This document shows, piece after piece, positions 19,648-28,486 of a stretch of DNA of 64,000 nt; position 1 is the stretch's first letter, and each line of letters starts with the position of its first letter. The notes below the pieces were generated by a model. It had not been told where the DNA came from. It did no database searches and saw nothing but the letters and a program-made list of their open reading frames with translations. The stretch is from the NCBI GenBank assembly GCA_026913215.1, contig JAPTYK010000001.1, positions 1,798,001 through 1,862,000 on the forward strand. Direction: 5' to 3'. Made by a program: the position numbers and the translations under genes. Source of the DNA: Streptomyces diastatochromogenes (GTDB taxonomy: Bacteria; Actinomycetota; Actinomycetes; Streptomycetales; Streptomycetaceae).

Positions 19648-20859
19648 ATGGAGTTCCGGCAGTCGAGCAAGCTGAACGAGGTCTGCTACGAGATCCGCGG
19701 CCCGGTCATCGAGCACGCCAACGCGCTGGAGGAGGCGGGCCACAGCGTCCTGCGCCTCAACACCGGCAATCCGGCGCTCTTCGGCTTCGAGGCGCCCGAG
19801 GAGATCGTCCAGGACATGATCCGGATGCTCCCCAGGGCCCACGGCTACACCGACTCGCGCGGCATCCTCTCCGCCCGGCGCGCGGTCGCCCAGCGCTACC
19901 AGTCCATGGGCGTGCCGGGCGTGGACGTCGACGACGTCTTCCTCGGCAACGGCGTGTCCGAGCTGATCTCGATGGCCGTCCAGGCCCTCCTGGAGGACGG
20001 CGACGAGGTCCTCGTCCCCGCCCCGGACTACCCGCTGTGGACGGCGGTGGTCACGCTGGCGGGCGGCAGGCCGGTGCACTACCTGTGCGACGAGGCCGCC
20101 GACTGGTACCCGGACCTCGACGACATGGCGTCGAAGATCACCGACCGCACCAAGGCCATCGTCGTCATCAACCCGAACAACCCCACGGGCGCCGTCTACC
20201 CGAAGGAGGTCCTGGAGGGCATCTTCGAACTCGCCCGCCGCCACGGCCTGATGGTCCTCGCCGACGAGATCTACGACCAGATCGTCTACGACGAGGTCGT
20301 CCACCACCCGGCCGCCTCCCTCGCCCCCGACCTGGTCGTCCTCACCTTCGGCGGGCTCTCCAAGACCTACCGGGTCGCGGGCTTCCGCTCCGGCTGGCTG
20401 GTCGTCACCGGCCCCAAGCAGCACGCGAAGAACTACCTGGAGGGCCTCACCATGCTGGCCTCCATGCGGCTCTGCCCCAACGCCCCCGCCCAGTACGCCA
20501 TCCAGGCCGCGCTCGGCGGCCGGCAGTCGATCCACGAACTGACCGCGCCGGGCGGCAGGCTGCGCGAACAGCGCGACCGGGCCTGGGAGAAGCTCAACGA
20601 GATCCCGGGCGTCTCCTGCGTGAAGCCGAAGGGCGCCCTGTACGCCTTCCCGCGCCTCGACCCCGCCGTGCACAAGATCCACGACGACGAGAAGTTCGTC
20701 CTCGACCTGCTCCTGCGGGAGAAGATCCAGGTCGTGCAGGGCACCGGCTTCAACTGGCCGCGCCCGGACCACTTCCGCATCCTGACCCTGCCGTACGCCG
20801 ACGACCTCGACGCCGCCATCAGCCGCATCGGGCGCTTCCTGAGCGGCTACCGGCAGTGA
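19648..20859 (+). CDS. alaA: PLP-dependent aminotransferase, alanine-transaminase type
   Basis: Intact class I/II aminotransferase of 403 residues in the AlaA group (glutamate-pyruvate transaminase). N-terminus MEFRQSSKLNEVCYEIRGPV is typical. PLP-binding features: GNGVSELISMAVQALL, the Asn in INPNNPTGAVYP, the Asp-Tyr pair LADEIYDQIVYD, and the Schiff-base Lys239 in SKTYRVAGFRSGW; RILTLPY near the end carries the carboxylate-binding Arg. GGGAGG lies before the ATG. Likely works in alanine synthesis or degradation in the cytosol. Its promoter region is shared with the divergent HxlR gene. Confidence 0.93.
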   Translation: MEFRQSSKLNEVCYEIRGPVIEHANALEEAGHSVLRLNTGNPALFGFEAPEEIVQDMIRMLPRAHGYTDSRGILSARRAVAQRYQSMGVPGVDVDDVFLGNGVSELISMAVQALLEDGDEVLVPAPDYPLWTAVVTLAGGRPVHYLCDEAADWYPDLDDMASKITDRTKAIVVINPNNPTGAVYPKEVLEGIFELARRHGLMVLADEIYDQIVYDEVVHHPAASLAPDLVVLTFGGLSKTYRVAGFRSGWLVVTGPKQHAKNYLEGLTMLASMRLCPNAPAQYAIQAALGGRQSIHELTAPGGRLREQRDRAWEKLNEIPGVSCVKPKGALYAFPRLDPAVHKIHDDEKFVLDLLLREKIQVVQGTGFNWPRPDHFRILTLPYADDLDAAISRIGRFLSGYRQ

Positions 20860-20939
20860 CGTCCGGCCCCCTCTACTGTCATGATCTACGGGTCCGAGGG
20901 CCTCTGACGGCCGAGGGGAAACGGGAGGGCGGACCGGTC

Positions 20940-21397
20940 ATGGATGCGGCGCTGATAGCCGTGGCGGGAACCCTGCTGGGTGTCGTCTTCACCCACTGGT
21001 TCCAGGGGCGGGCCACCGAGCGCACGGCCGCGCTCGCCCGCACCGAACAGCTCCGGCAGGAACGGATCTCGACCTACAGCGCCTTCGCCGGCGCCGTCGT
21101 CGACTACCGGCACAGCCAGAACGACCGCTGGTTCCGGGCGCGCCAGCAGCCCGGCTCGGAGGAGGCGGAGGAGTCCCGGCACGCCTCCTACCGGCAGCGG
21201 ACCGCCGCCCGGCAGGCACTCTTCCGCGTCCAGCTGGTGTGCGACGACCCGGAGGTCCGACGGCTCGCCGAGGCCGCCTTCGTGGACTCCCACTGCATGC
21301 ACGAGGCGGTCGACGAGGCGGACCGCGCCCACCGCTCCGAGCGGGCCAGGAGGCGCTCGCCGCGTTCATCGCCGCCGCCGCGCCCGGCGTCCGCTGA
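20940..21397 (+). CDS. Hypothetical membrane-anchored protein
   Basis: About 152 residues. ATG 20940 begins MDAALIAVAGTLLGVVFTHWFQG, one N-terminal membrane helix, followed by a soluble, highly charged alpha-helical region (ERTAALARTEQLRQERI, RQRTAARQALFRVQLVCDDPEVRRLAEAAF). One base is missing near 21345; the end then reads EALAAFIAAAAPGVR. Similar small one-helix proteins of unknown function are common in Streptomyces; I do not recognise a named family. Followed after 13 bp by the DUF2293 gene, so probably co-transcribed. Confidence 0.7.
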
Positions 21398-21410
21398 CCG
21401 GGGAGCCGCC

Positions 21411-22096
21411 GTGGACCTCGTCGCGCCCGTCGTCGTCGAACCGCTCAGGCGCCGCCGCTGCTCGGAATGCCACCGGGGGCCGCTGGAACGGATGATCGTC
21501 GAGTTCAACGCGCCGGTCTGCCTGGACTGCGCCGACCTCGGCCACCTGGTCTTCCTGCGCCGGGGCGACACGGCGCTCACCCGCCGCGCCCGGGAGGCCA
21601 GCACGCTCTGGGCCGTGGTCGTACGGCACAACCGGCGCCGCACCCGGTACGAGCGGCAGGGCCTGCTCGTCGAGGAGGCCGCCCTCGCCGCGGCGGAGCG
21701 GGCCTGCCTGGCGGACGCCGAGGCGCGGGCCGCGCGGCGGGCCCGGGACGCGGTGCGGCGCGCGGCCCTCGACGCCGAGATCACCGAGGTCCTCCGGGCG
21801 GAGATCCTGCGGCTCTTCCCTCCATCCCGGCGGACCGGGCCACGGAGATCGCCGTCCACGCCTCGGCGAAGGGCAGCGGACGGGTGGGACGCACGGCCGC
21901 GGGCCGCTCGCTCGACCGCGGCGCGGTCACCGCCGCGGTACGAGCCTCCGTACGGCATGTCGACACGCCGTACGACTCCCTGCTGATGCAGGGCGTTCCC
22001 CGGCACCAGGCCCGGACGAGGATCGCGCCCGCCGTCGAGGCGGTGCTCCGGACCTGGCGGGAGGACGGGGCCGCGGGCGTCCTGGGACAGGGCTGA
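21411..22096 (+). CDS. DUF2293 domain protein, frameshifted
   Basis: Start GTG 21411 with GGGGAG upstream. Residues 15-45 hold a four-cysteine knuckle, CSECHRGPLERM and VCLDCADLGHLVFL (CxxC...CxxC), likely to bind zinc. A Glu/Ala/Arg-rich helix follows, then after one missing base near 21818 the DUF2293 region: PADRATEIAVHASAKGSGRVGR, LDRGAVTAAVRASVRHVDTPYD. About 228 residues intended. The His-Arg-xx-Thr-xYD part resembles domains found in nucleic-acid associated proteins, but the function is not established. Second gene of a likely two-gene unit. Confidence 0.8.
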
Positions 22097-22141
22097 CGGC
22101 TCGGGCGTCAGCCCGCGTCGGCCGGGCCGCGAGGGCGGACC

Positions 22142-22951
22142 TCAGGCCTGGTCGCCGGTGCGGCGACCGCGGCGGTACAGCAGGGCGCCGCCGAGGAGCA
22201 GCGCGGCGCTCGCGGAACCGGCGTAGCCCATGGCGTCCGAACCCGTGGAGGCCAGCGAGGCCCTGCTCGTCTCGCCCTGCGGGGCGGGGGCCGGGACGGC
22301 GGGGTCACGGTCTCGGCCTGCGGCACCGGCACGTTGCGCACGGGGGTCTGCGGGCGCGGGGTCGGCGTCTCGATCGGCTGCTGGGGCTTGGCCGGGCCGT
22401 TCACCGCGGTGTTGCCGAGGGCCGGGTTGAGCAGGCCGACGACGTTGACCGAGTTCCCGCTGATGTTCACGGGGAGGTCGACGGGCAGCTGGAGGCCGTT
22501 CCCGGAGAGCACGCCGGGGGACCCCTGGGCGTGGCTCTCGGCGGTGGACCCGCCGCCGTTGGAGGTGCCGCCCCGTGGGAGCCGCCCGCCTGGGAGCCGC
22601 CGGTGTGGGAACCGCCGGCCTGCTCCCCGCCGCGCGGGTGCCGGGCTGGTCCTTGTGGGCGCGGCCGACGCCGCTCTCGTCCCCGTAGCCCCCGGTCTCG
22701 TGCCCGGCGGAGCGGTTGGCACAGCTGTTGCCCGCGGCCGGGTTGAGCAGACCGACGACGCTGACCGTGTTGCCGCAGACGTTGACCGGCACGTGCACCG
22801 GCAGTTGAAGCGTGTTGCCGGAACCGACTCCCGGCGAACCGACCGCCGCGCCCTGCGCGCCGGCGTCTGCGTGCGCGGCGCCCGCCGAGAGGGCGAGCGC
22901 TCCACCCGTGACCAACAGTGTGGCCAGACCACTTCGGCGAATCTGCCTCAT
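22142..22951 (-). CDS. Long chaplin with two chaplin domains and LPXTG-like sorting signal, frameshifted
   Basis: Secreted, cell-wall-anchored amyloid surfactant protein that coats aerial hyphae. ATG 22951 begins a signal peptide (MRQIRRSGLATLLVTGGALA, cleavage after AHA). Domain 1 (about 38-80): GSPGVGSGNTLQLPVHVPVN with Cys59 and Cys77, the conserved disulfide pair. A Gly/Ser/His-rich spacer follows. Domain 2: SPGVLSGNGLQLPVDLPVN, NISGNSVNVVGLLNPALGN, which lacks both cysteines. The C-terminus has a Pro/Thr-rich wall-spanning part, the sortase motif LASTG, a membrane helix and RRGRRTGDQA. Three single-base losses occur between about 22300 and 22645. This matches the ChpA-C class of long chaplins. 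Expression is presumably developmental. Confidence 0.9.
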   Translation of the reverse strand: MRQIRRSGLATLLVTGGALALSAGAAHADAGAQGAAVGSPGVGSGNTLQLPVHVPVNVCGNTVSVVGLLNPAAGNSCANRSAGHETGGYGDESGVGRAHKDQPGTRAAGSRPAVPTPAAPRRAAPTGRHLQRRRVHRREPRPGVPRRALRERPPAARRPPREHQRELGQRRRPAQPGPRQHRGERPGQAPAADRDADPAPADPRAQRAGAAGRDRDPAVPAPAPQGETSRASLASTGSDAMGYAGSASAALLLGGALLYRRGRRTGDQA

Positions 22952-23078
22952 GGCTTCCTGCCTTCCGGAGGTGTGCACGGGCAAGTGCCCGTACCGGAAT
23001 CAACGCGACAAACGTGCGTGCCGGATCCGGCCGTTGACGGGTTTCACCCCATCGAGTGGGACTCGTTCGGATGTCCGG

Positions 23079-24350
23079 TCATCGCCCCAGGAGGTCGGTG
23101 AGGGCGCCGACCGGGTCCGGGTCGGGGGCGCCGCGCGGCCACCAGTCCTCACGGCCGGTGTCCGATTCGTACCCGTACCAGAGGCCGTCCCGGCCGAGCC
23201 GGAGCTGGAGGGACTCCCCGGAGAGCCGGTTGCGCCAGGGGCGCAGCGCCGGGAAGTCGGCGGCGAGCAGCGCGGGTCTGGCCCGGTCGAACGGCCCGGC
23301 CGGCGGGTCCCAGGGCTCTTCGAGGACGGAGAGCCCGCCGCGCCGCCCTGGCGCCAGGCGGCGACGGCGCGGGCGAGGTCCGTGGGGGTGCGGTCGAGGG
23401 CGCCCGCCAGGTCGCGGTAGAGCGCCCGGGAGGAGGCGGTGAGTCCGGAGCCGGGGTGTGCGGCGGCCAGCCGGACCGCGTCCTGCCAGGGGTGAGGGCG
23501 GCGACCGGGTCGTGGCCGGTGGCGAGGAAGGCGTGGGCGCGGGCGGCCGCCTCGGTGGCGAGGAGGTCGAGGGCGAGCGGATCAGGGGCGTCCGGGTCCG
23601 GCGGGAAGACGGCCGGACGGCCGGGCCGGTCCGGCACCGGGAGCTCGGGCGGCAGCGGCGGGAGCCCGGCCCCGGTGGCCGCGTCGAGCGCGAGGCGGGC
23701 GGGGACCGTGGGCATCGGCGGGCGGCGGCGCCCGTCTCGGCGGCGGCCCGCGTGGCGTTGCGCCGGGTGAGTTCGGCGAGGAGCTCCTGCTCGCCGCGGC
23801 CGCGCATCAGGAAGAGGACGAACGGGTCCTCGTCGAGGAGCCGGGCGGCCTGGTAGCAGAGGGCGGCGGCGTGCTTGCAGGGGTAGCCGTCGTCCGGGCA
23901 GGAGCAGTCGGGGACGAGGTCGCCCGGCGCGGGCAGCAGTCCGGTGACCGCCTCCAGGGCGTGCGGCACGTCCTTGTCGAGGAGGGCGGCGATGTGGTCG
24001 GGGCGGGCGGCGGCCTCGTCGAGGAACCTCTCCCAGCCGTCGTCGCCGAGGGTCCGCATCCTGATCTCGGTGCGGTACGGGCGGGGCCGGCTGCCGTGGA
24101 CGTAGGCGACGACCCGGCCGGGGGTGACCGTGATCGCGTCGACGTGGCCGCGCCCCGCGTACGCCTTGCCGCGCGCGAGCCGGGCCGGGTCGAGGGCGGC
24201 GGCCTCAGGGCCGCGACCCAGGCGTTCCCCACCAGGTGGCGGCGAACCGGCCGTCGGGGGCCGAGCGCGGCGCGAGCTGCGGGAAGCCGCGGCGGCGGTC
24301 GTCGTGGCGGGGCGGCCCCGCGCGGCCCGCGTGTCCCGGGCGTGGTTCAC
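23079..24350 (-). CDS. SWIM zinc-finger protein partner of the SNF2 helicase, frameshifted
   Basis: Start GTG 24350 has GAGGAGG upstream and overlaps the SNF2 stop by 4 bp (GTGA). Early residues are Arg-rich; after a missing base near 24212 the frame reads RLARGKAYAGRGHVDAITVTPGRVVAYVHGSRPRPY, then LDEDPFVLFLMRGRGE. The SWIM motif CSCPDDGYPCKH (CxCx6CxH) sits near residue 155 and should bind zinc and contact DNA or protein. The end reads DGLWYGYESDTGREDWWPRGAPDPDPV. Several single-base losses fall near 23345, 23495 and 23735. Intended length about 424 residues. SWIM/SNF2 pairs are conserved in actinobacteria; the process served is not settled. Confidence 0.88.
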   Translation of the reverse strand: MNHARDTRAARGRPATTTAAAASRSSRRARPPTAGSPPPGGERLGRGPEAAALDPARLARGKAYAGRGHVDAITVTPGRVVAYVHGSRPRPYRTEIRMRTLGDDGWERFLDEAAARPDHIAALLDKDVPHALEAVTGLLPAPGDLVPDCSCPDDGYPCKHAAALCYQAARLLDEDPFVLFLMRGRGEQELLAELTRRNATRAAAETGAAARRCPRSPPASRSTRPPGPGSRRCRPSSRCRTGPAVRPSSRRTRTPLIRSPSTSSPPRRPPAPTPSSPPATTRSPPSPLAGRGPAGRRTPRLRTHRLLPGALPRPGGRPRPHPHGPRPRRRRLAPGRRGGLSVLEEPWDPPAGPFDRARPALLAADFPALRPWRNRLSGESLQLRLGRDGLWYGYESDTGREDWWPRGAPDPDPVGALTDLLGR

Positions 24351-27184
24351 GAGGGCCTCCTCAGGGACACCAGGTCGGCGAGCTCCCGGTCGGTGAGCTC
24401 GGTGAAGGCGGCCTCGCCGGAGCCGAGGACGGCGTCGGCCAGGGCCCGTTTGGCGCGGAGCATCTCGGCGATGCGGTCCTCGACGGTCCCCTCGGCGACG
24501 AGCCGGTGGACCTGCACCGGCTGGGTCTGCCCGATGCGGTAGGCCCGGTCGGTGGCCTGCTCCTCGACGGCCGGGTTCCACCAGCGGTCGTAGTGCACGA
24601 CGTGGCCGGCCCGGGTGAGGTTGAGGCCGGTGCCCGCGGCCTTCAGGGAGAGCAGGAAGACGGGGACCTCCCCGGCCTGGAAGCGGTCGACCATCCGCTC
24701 CCGCTCGGCCACCGGGGTGCCGCCGTGCAGGAGTTGGGCCGGGATGCCGCGCGCGGCCAGGTGGTCGGCGAGGAGCCGCGCCATCGACACGTACTGGGTG
24801 AAGACGAGCACGGACCCGTCCTCGGCGAGGATCGTGTCGAGGAGCTCGTCGAGCAGGGCGAGCTTTCCGGAGCGGCCGGCGAGCCGCGCGGTGCCGGGGC
24901 CGCGCGGGACCTGCTCCTTGAGGTACTGCGCGGGGTGGTTGCAGATCTGCTTGAGGGAGGTCAGCAGGCTCATGACGAGGCCCCGGCGGGCGATGCCCTC
25001 GGCCTCCTCGATGCGGGCCATGGTCTCGCGGACGACCGCCTCGTAGAGCGAGGCCTGCTCCCGGGTGAGGGCGACGGGGTGGTCGGACTCCGTCTTCGGC
25101 GGCAGCTCGGGGACGATGCCGGGGTCGGACTTGCGGCGGCGCAGCAGGAAGGGCCGGACGAGCCGGGAGAGCCGCTCGACGGCCTCCGCGTGCTCGATCT
25201 CCTCGTTGTTCTCCACGGCGCGGGCGTGCCGGGAGCGGAAGGCCTTGAGCGGGCCGAGGAGACCGGGGGTGGTCCAGTCGAGGAGCGCCCAGAGTTCGGA
25301 GAGGTTGTTCTCCACGGGGGTGCCGGTGAGGGCGACCCTGGCGGGTGCGGGGATCTCGCGCAGCGCCTTGGCGGTCGCCGAGAACGGGTTCTTGACGTGC
25401 TGCGCCTCGTCGGCGACGACCATCCCCCACTCCCGCCCGGCGAGTCGGGCGGCGCTGGTGCGGAGGGTGCCGTAGGTGGTGAGGACGAAGCCGCCCTCGG
25501 TGCCGCCGAGGTCCCGGTCGGCGCCGTGGAAGCGCCGGACGGGCACGCCGGGGGCGAACTTCTCCACCTCTCGCTGCCAGTTGCCGAGGAGGGAGGCCGG
25601 GCAGACGACGAGGGTGGGGGCGCGGCGGGCGCGGCGCAGGTGCAGGGCGATGAGGGTGACGGTCTTGCCGAGGCCCATGTCGTCGGCGAGGCAGCCGCCG
25701 AGGCCGAGCGAGGTCATCAGGTCCAGCCAGGCGAGGCCGCGCAGCTGGTAGTCGCGCAGGGTGGCGGTGAGTCCGGCCGGGGCCCGCACCTCCTCGGGAC
25801 CGGCCAGGAGCCGGTCGCGGAGCGCGGCGAGCGCCCCGACAGGAACGGCGGGGACGGACTCGCCGTCCACCTCGGCGGTGCCGGTGAGCGCGGCGGCGAG
25901 GGCGTCGACCGGTTCGAGCAGGCCGAGTTCGCGCTTGCGCGCCTTGCGGACGAGGGCGGGGTCGACGACGACCCACTGGTCGCGGAGGCGCACGACCGGC
26001 CGGTGGGCCTCGGCGAGGAGGTCCATCTCGCGCTCGGTGAGCGGATCTCCGTCGAGGGCCAGCTGCCAGTCGAACCGCAGCAGTTCCTCGCTGTCGAAGA
26101 AGGAGGTGCCGTCGGTGGCGGAGCCGGGCGCGGTGTGGGCGGGGCGGACGACGGCGGAGGCGCTGAGCGAGCGGGCGAGCTCGCGCGGCCAGTGGAGGGC
26201 GACCCCGGCGTCGGCGAGCCGGGCGGCGGCCGGGCCCAGCAGTTCGTACAGCTCGTCCTCGGTGACGGCGAGGACGTCGGGCACGTCCCGCTCCAGGAGC
26301 CGGGCGAGCGGGGGCCAGACGCGGGCCGCCCGGCGCAGGGCGAGGACCGCGTCGATCCGGGCGCGGGGCCCGAAGTGGTCGCCCTCGCCCGCCCACAGGT
26401 CCGTGGCGTCGATGACGAGGGTCGGGTCGGCGAGGCTGTGGACCTGGAGGAGCGCGGCGGCGGCGTGACGGTCCCCGCCGCCTTCGCCCGTGCCCGCGCT
26501 CTTCGTGGTGTCGAAGAGTTCGTACGGCGACAGGTCGAGGCGGAGCGAGACCCGCACCCCCGCGTCCATTCCGGCCGCCGCCTCGGCGGCCCAGGCACGC
26601 GCGCGGGCAGGTGCTGCGGGGCGCGCGCCGCGAACGGCGCGCCGGCCGCGTGGGCGGCGGCCGGGGTGCGGGCAGCAGGTCGGCGACCGCGTCGAGGAAC
26701 GCCCGCACGAGGGCCTCGGGCTCGGGCAGCCGCAGCGGACCGCGCCCCGGCACCGGCACGGCGTACGCCTCGTACGGCAGGGCGGCGGCGACGGCCCGCA
26801 GATGGGCGATGTCCTCGGCGTCCAGGGGCCGGCCCGCCAGGCGTCCAGGTCGTCGGCGGTCAGTCCGGGCAGCAGCCGCCCGCGCGCGACCAGGTGCAGG
26901 GCGTGCAGGGCGGCGGCGCCCCAGCCCGCGGCGGCGGGATGGGCGGCCGGGTGATGGCGGGCCGCGACGAGGTGCGGCAGGGCGGCCTCGACGGGCAGGA
27001 TCACGGCGGGCACGGACCGCCCCGGGCCCCGCTGCCGTGCCGCCGGGCCACGGTCAGCCCGGCCCGCTCCGCTCGCTCGCCTCCGGCAGCTCGCCGCCGT
27101 CGGGGGCCCAGAAGGCGACCCGGCCGTCCCGGGAAGGGCGGCCGGCAGGAAGACGGCGGCGCAGGTCGTCCAGGTGTGTGCCAC
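24347..27184 (-). CDS. SNF2-family DEAD/DEAH-box ATPase
   Basis: Double-stranded-DNA translocase of about 945 residues, start GTG 27184 after GGGGAGGAG. The first 60 codons are scrambled by missing bases (the proper frame includes DGRVAFWAPDGGELPEA); the rest is intact. Residues about 180-480 form an SNF2-associated N-terminal region. Helicase motifs in order: Ia/I CLADDMGLGKTVTLIALHL near 505, VVCPASLLGNWQREV, II VADEAQHVKN, III ALTGTPVENNLSELWALLDW, IV VFTQYVSMARLL, V LLSLKAAGTGLNLTRA, VI EQATDRAYRIGQTQPV. The stop overlaps the SWIM gene start, implying a stoichiometric complex that remodels protein-DNA contacts. Confidence 0.95.
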   Translation of the reverse strand: MAHTWTTCAAVFLPAALPGTAGSPSGPPTAASCRRRASGAGRADRGPAARQRGPGRSVPAVILPVEAALPHLVAARHHPAAHPAAAGWGAAALHALHLVARGRLLPGLTADDLDAWRAGPWTPRTSPICGPSPPPCRTRRTPCRCRGAVRCGCPSPRPSCGRSSTRSPTCCPHPGRRPRGRRAVRGARPAAPARARAWAAEAAAGMDAGVRVSLRLDLSPYELFDTTKSAGTGEGGGDRHAAAALLQVHSLADPTLVIDATDLWAGEGDHFGPRARIDAVLALRRAARVWPPLARLLERDVPDVLAVTEDELYELLGPAAARLADAGVALHWPRELARSLSASAVVRPAHTAPGSATDGTSFFDSEELLRFDWQLALDGDPLTEREMDLLAEAHRPVVRLRDQWVVVDPALVRKARKRELGLLEPVDALAAALTGTAEVDGESVPAVPVGALAALRDRLLAGPEEVRAPAGLTATLRDYQLRGLAWLDLMTSLGLGGCLADDMGLGKTVTLIALHLRRARRAPTLVVCPASLLGNWQREVEKFAPGVPVRRFHGADRDLGGTEGGFVLTTYGTLRTSAARLAGREWGMVVADEAQHVKNPFSATAKALREIPAPARVALTGTPVENNLSELWALLDWTTPGLLGPLKAFRSRHARAVENNEEIEHAEAVERLSRLVRPFLLRRRKSDPGIVPELPPKTESDHPVALTREQASLYEAVVRETMARIEEAEGIARRGLVMSLLTSLKQICNHPAQYLKEQVPRGPGTARLAGRSGKLALLDELLDTILAEDGSVLVFTQYVSMARLLADHLAARGIPAQLLHGGTPVAERERMVDRFQAGEVPVFLLSLKAAGTGLNLTRAGHVVHYDRWWNPAVEEQATDRAYRIGQTQPVQVHRLVAEGTVEDRIAEMLRAKRALADAVLGSGEAAFTELTDRELADLVSLRRPS

Positions 27185-27354
27185 GGCTCCGCTCTCCTCC
27201 CCTCTGTGTCGGCATCCCGACCGGACCTCCGACCTTACGGGTGAGGTCTGACAACGGACGCCGGACGGTTCCCCGGGCGGCCCAACAGCGGATGACAGCG
27301 GTGCCCGCGGGCGGCATGGTGGCCTGAAACGACACGACAGAAGAGGATTCCGCC
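27185..27354. promoter_or_regulatory. Divergent promoter region, SNF2 / lipoprotein
   Basis: 170 bp with one short dyad, GACCT and AGGTC separated by 8 bp (about 27230-27248), placed between the two divergent starts. No convincing -35/-10 pair stands out. Confidence 0.35.
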
Positions 27355-27690
27355 ATGTCCGTTCGCCGGCGTCTCACGACCGCCACCGGGGCCGTGCTGC
27401 TCACCCTCGCCGTCGCCGGCTGCTCGGGCCTCGGCCGCAGCGCCGTGGGCACGATCGCGTACGAGACGGAGCACGAGGTGGCGGTGACCGTGACGAGCCC
27501 CTCGGTGAAGGGCTGCCACCGCCTCGCGCCCTCGGGCGTCACCAAGGTCGAGAACAACACCCTGGTCGACATCGTGATGTACCGGACCCGCGACTGCCGG
27601 GGCGAGAACTCCATCTACGTGCCCAGCAAGAGCGGGAACAGGATCGCCCCGGACACCCTGCCCTGGCGCAGCTACAGCGTCATCCACTAG
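27355..27690 (+). CDS. Small secreted lipoprotein
   Basis: Intact, 111 residues, AGAGGA before ATG 27355. The N-terminus MSVRRRLTTATGAVLLTLAVAGC is a lipoprotein signal peptide with lipobox LAVAGC; Cys23 would be lipidated. The mature part has two further cysteines (KGCHRLAP and RDCRGENS) that could form a disulfide, and beta-strand-like segments (HEVAVTVTSPSV, NTLVDIVMYRT, NSIYVPSKS). No family recognised. Divergent from the SNF2 gene, and 84 bp upstream of the DUF6343 gene. Confidence 0.8.
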   Translation: MSVRRRLTTATGAVLLTLAVAGCSGLGRSAVGTIAYETEHEVAVTVTSPSVKGCHRLAPSGVTKVENNTLVDIVMYRTRDCRGENSIYVPSKSGNRIAPDTLPWRSYSVIH

Positions 27691-27774
27691 GACCCGCCGA
27701 CGGACGTTCCGTTTCCCCCGTCCCGGGTCCATGCTGGAAGTGGCCTCGGGATGCCGAGGGGAGATGCGAGCGTC

Positions 27775-28043
27775 ATGCGGACCGGGAACGAGCCGGCGAA
27801 CGCGCGCAGCGCGCTGCGCCTGCGGTTCTGGCTGAGCATGTGGGGGCTGCTCTGGGCGGTCTTCGGCACGACCGTGTTCTCCCTGCTGGGACGCCCCGGC
27901 TGGGCGGCGGCCTGCGGAGTGCTGTTCCTGGTCGTCACGGTCGACCTGGCGGTGGTGCTGCGCCACATCCACCAGGGCGCGCACTGGCAGCCGGGCCGGG
28001 GCGTCCCCCGTACGAGCCCGACCACGGCGGCACGCGCCGCTGA
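27775..28043 (+). CDS. DUF6343 small membrane protein
   Basis: About 89 residues, two membrane helices: LRFWLSMWGLLWAVFGTTVFSLL and WAAACGVLFLVVTVDLAVVL. The conserved N-terminal MRTGNEPANARSALRLR and the HIHQGAHWQPGRGVPPYEPD tail match the actinobacterial DUF6343 family as I recall it. One C is missing in the run near 28005; the corrected frame ends DHGGTRR at 28043. Function unknown. Confidence 0.8.
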
Positions 28044-28056
28044 CGCCCCGACCCGC

Positions 28057-28425
28057 TCAGTTCCGGGTGTCGAACCCCGCCGCCCGGAGGTACTCCGGCT
28101 TCGGGTCGAGCGCGGCCGCGAGGCGGAAGTGCCGTATGGCCTGGGCGGTCAGCCCGGAGCGCTCGAAGGTGCGGCCCAGCGCGAAGTGCGCGAAGGCGTT
28201 GTCCGGCTCGCGCTCCAGGACCAGCTCGAATTCCAGCTGTGCCGGGCGGAGCTGCGCGGCGGCGAAGAACGCGCGGGCGCGCAGCAGGCGCGCCGCGGTG
28301 TTCTCGGGATGGGCGGCGATCACCGAGTCCAGCAGCTTCACGGCCCCACGGGGGTCCCGCGCGGCCAGCAGGTGCTCGGCGGCGCGGAAGTCGATGACGT
28401 GCGTTTCCGGGTTCCTGTCGGCCAC
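28057..28425 (-). CDS. Tetratricopeptide-repeat protein
   Basis: Intact, 122 residues, start GTG 28425 with GAGGGGAAGGA upstream. Three TPR-like helix pairs: FRAAEHLLAARDPRGAVKLLDSVIAAHPEN, ARLLRARAFFAAAQLRPAQLEFELVLEREPDN, AHFALGRTFERSGLTAQAIRHFRLA, so it is an all-helical protein-binding scaffold with no catalytic part. Just downstream of coaE on the same strand with 61 bp between them; likely the last gene of a coaE transcript. The partner is unknown. Confidence 0.85.
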   Translation of the reverse strand: MADRNPETHVIDFRAAEHLLAARDPRGAVKLLDSVIAAHPENTAARLLRARAFFAAAQLRPAQLEFELVLEREPDNAFAHFALGRTFERSGLTAQAIRHFRLAAALDPKPEYLRAAGFDTRN

Positions 28426-28486
28426 GATGGCATCCTTCCCCTCGTTCCGGTGGTTGAACACCGGACCCGGCGGCCGCATTCCGCGG

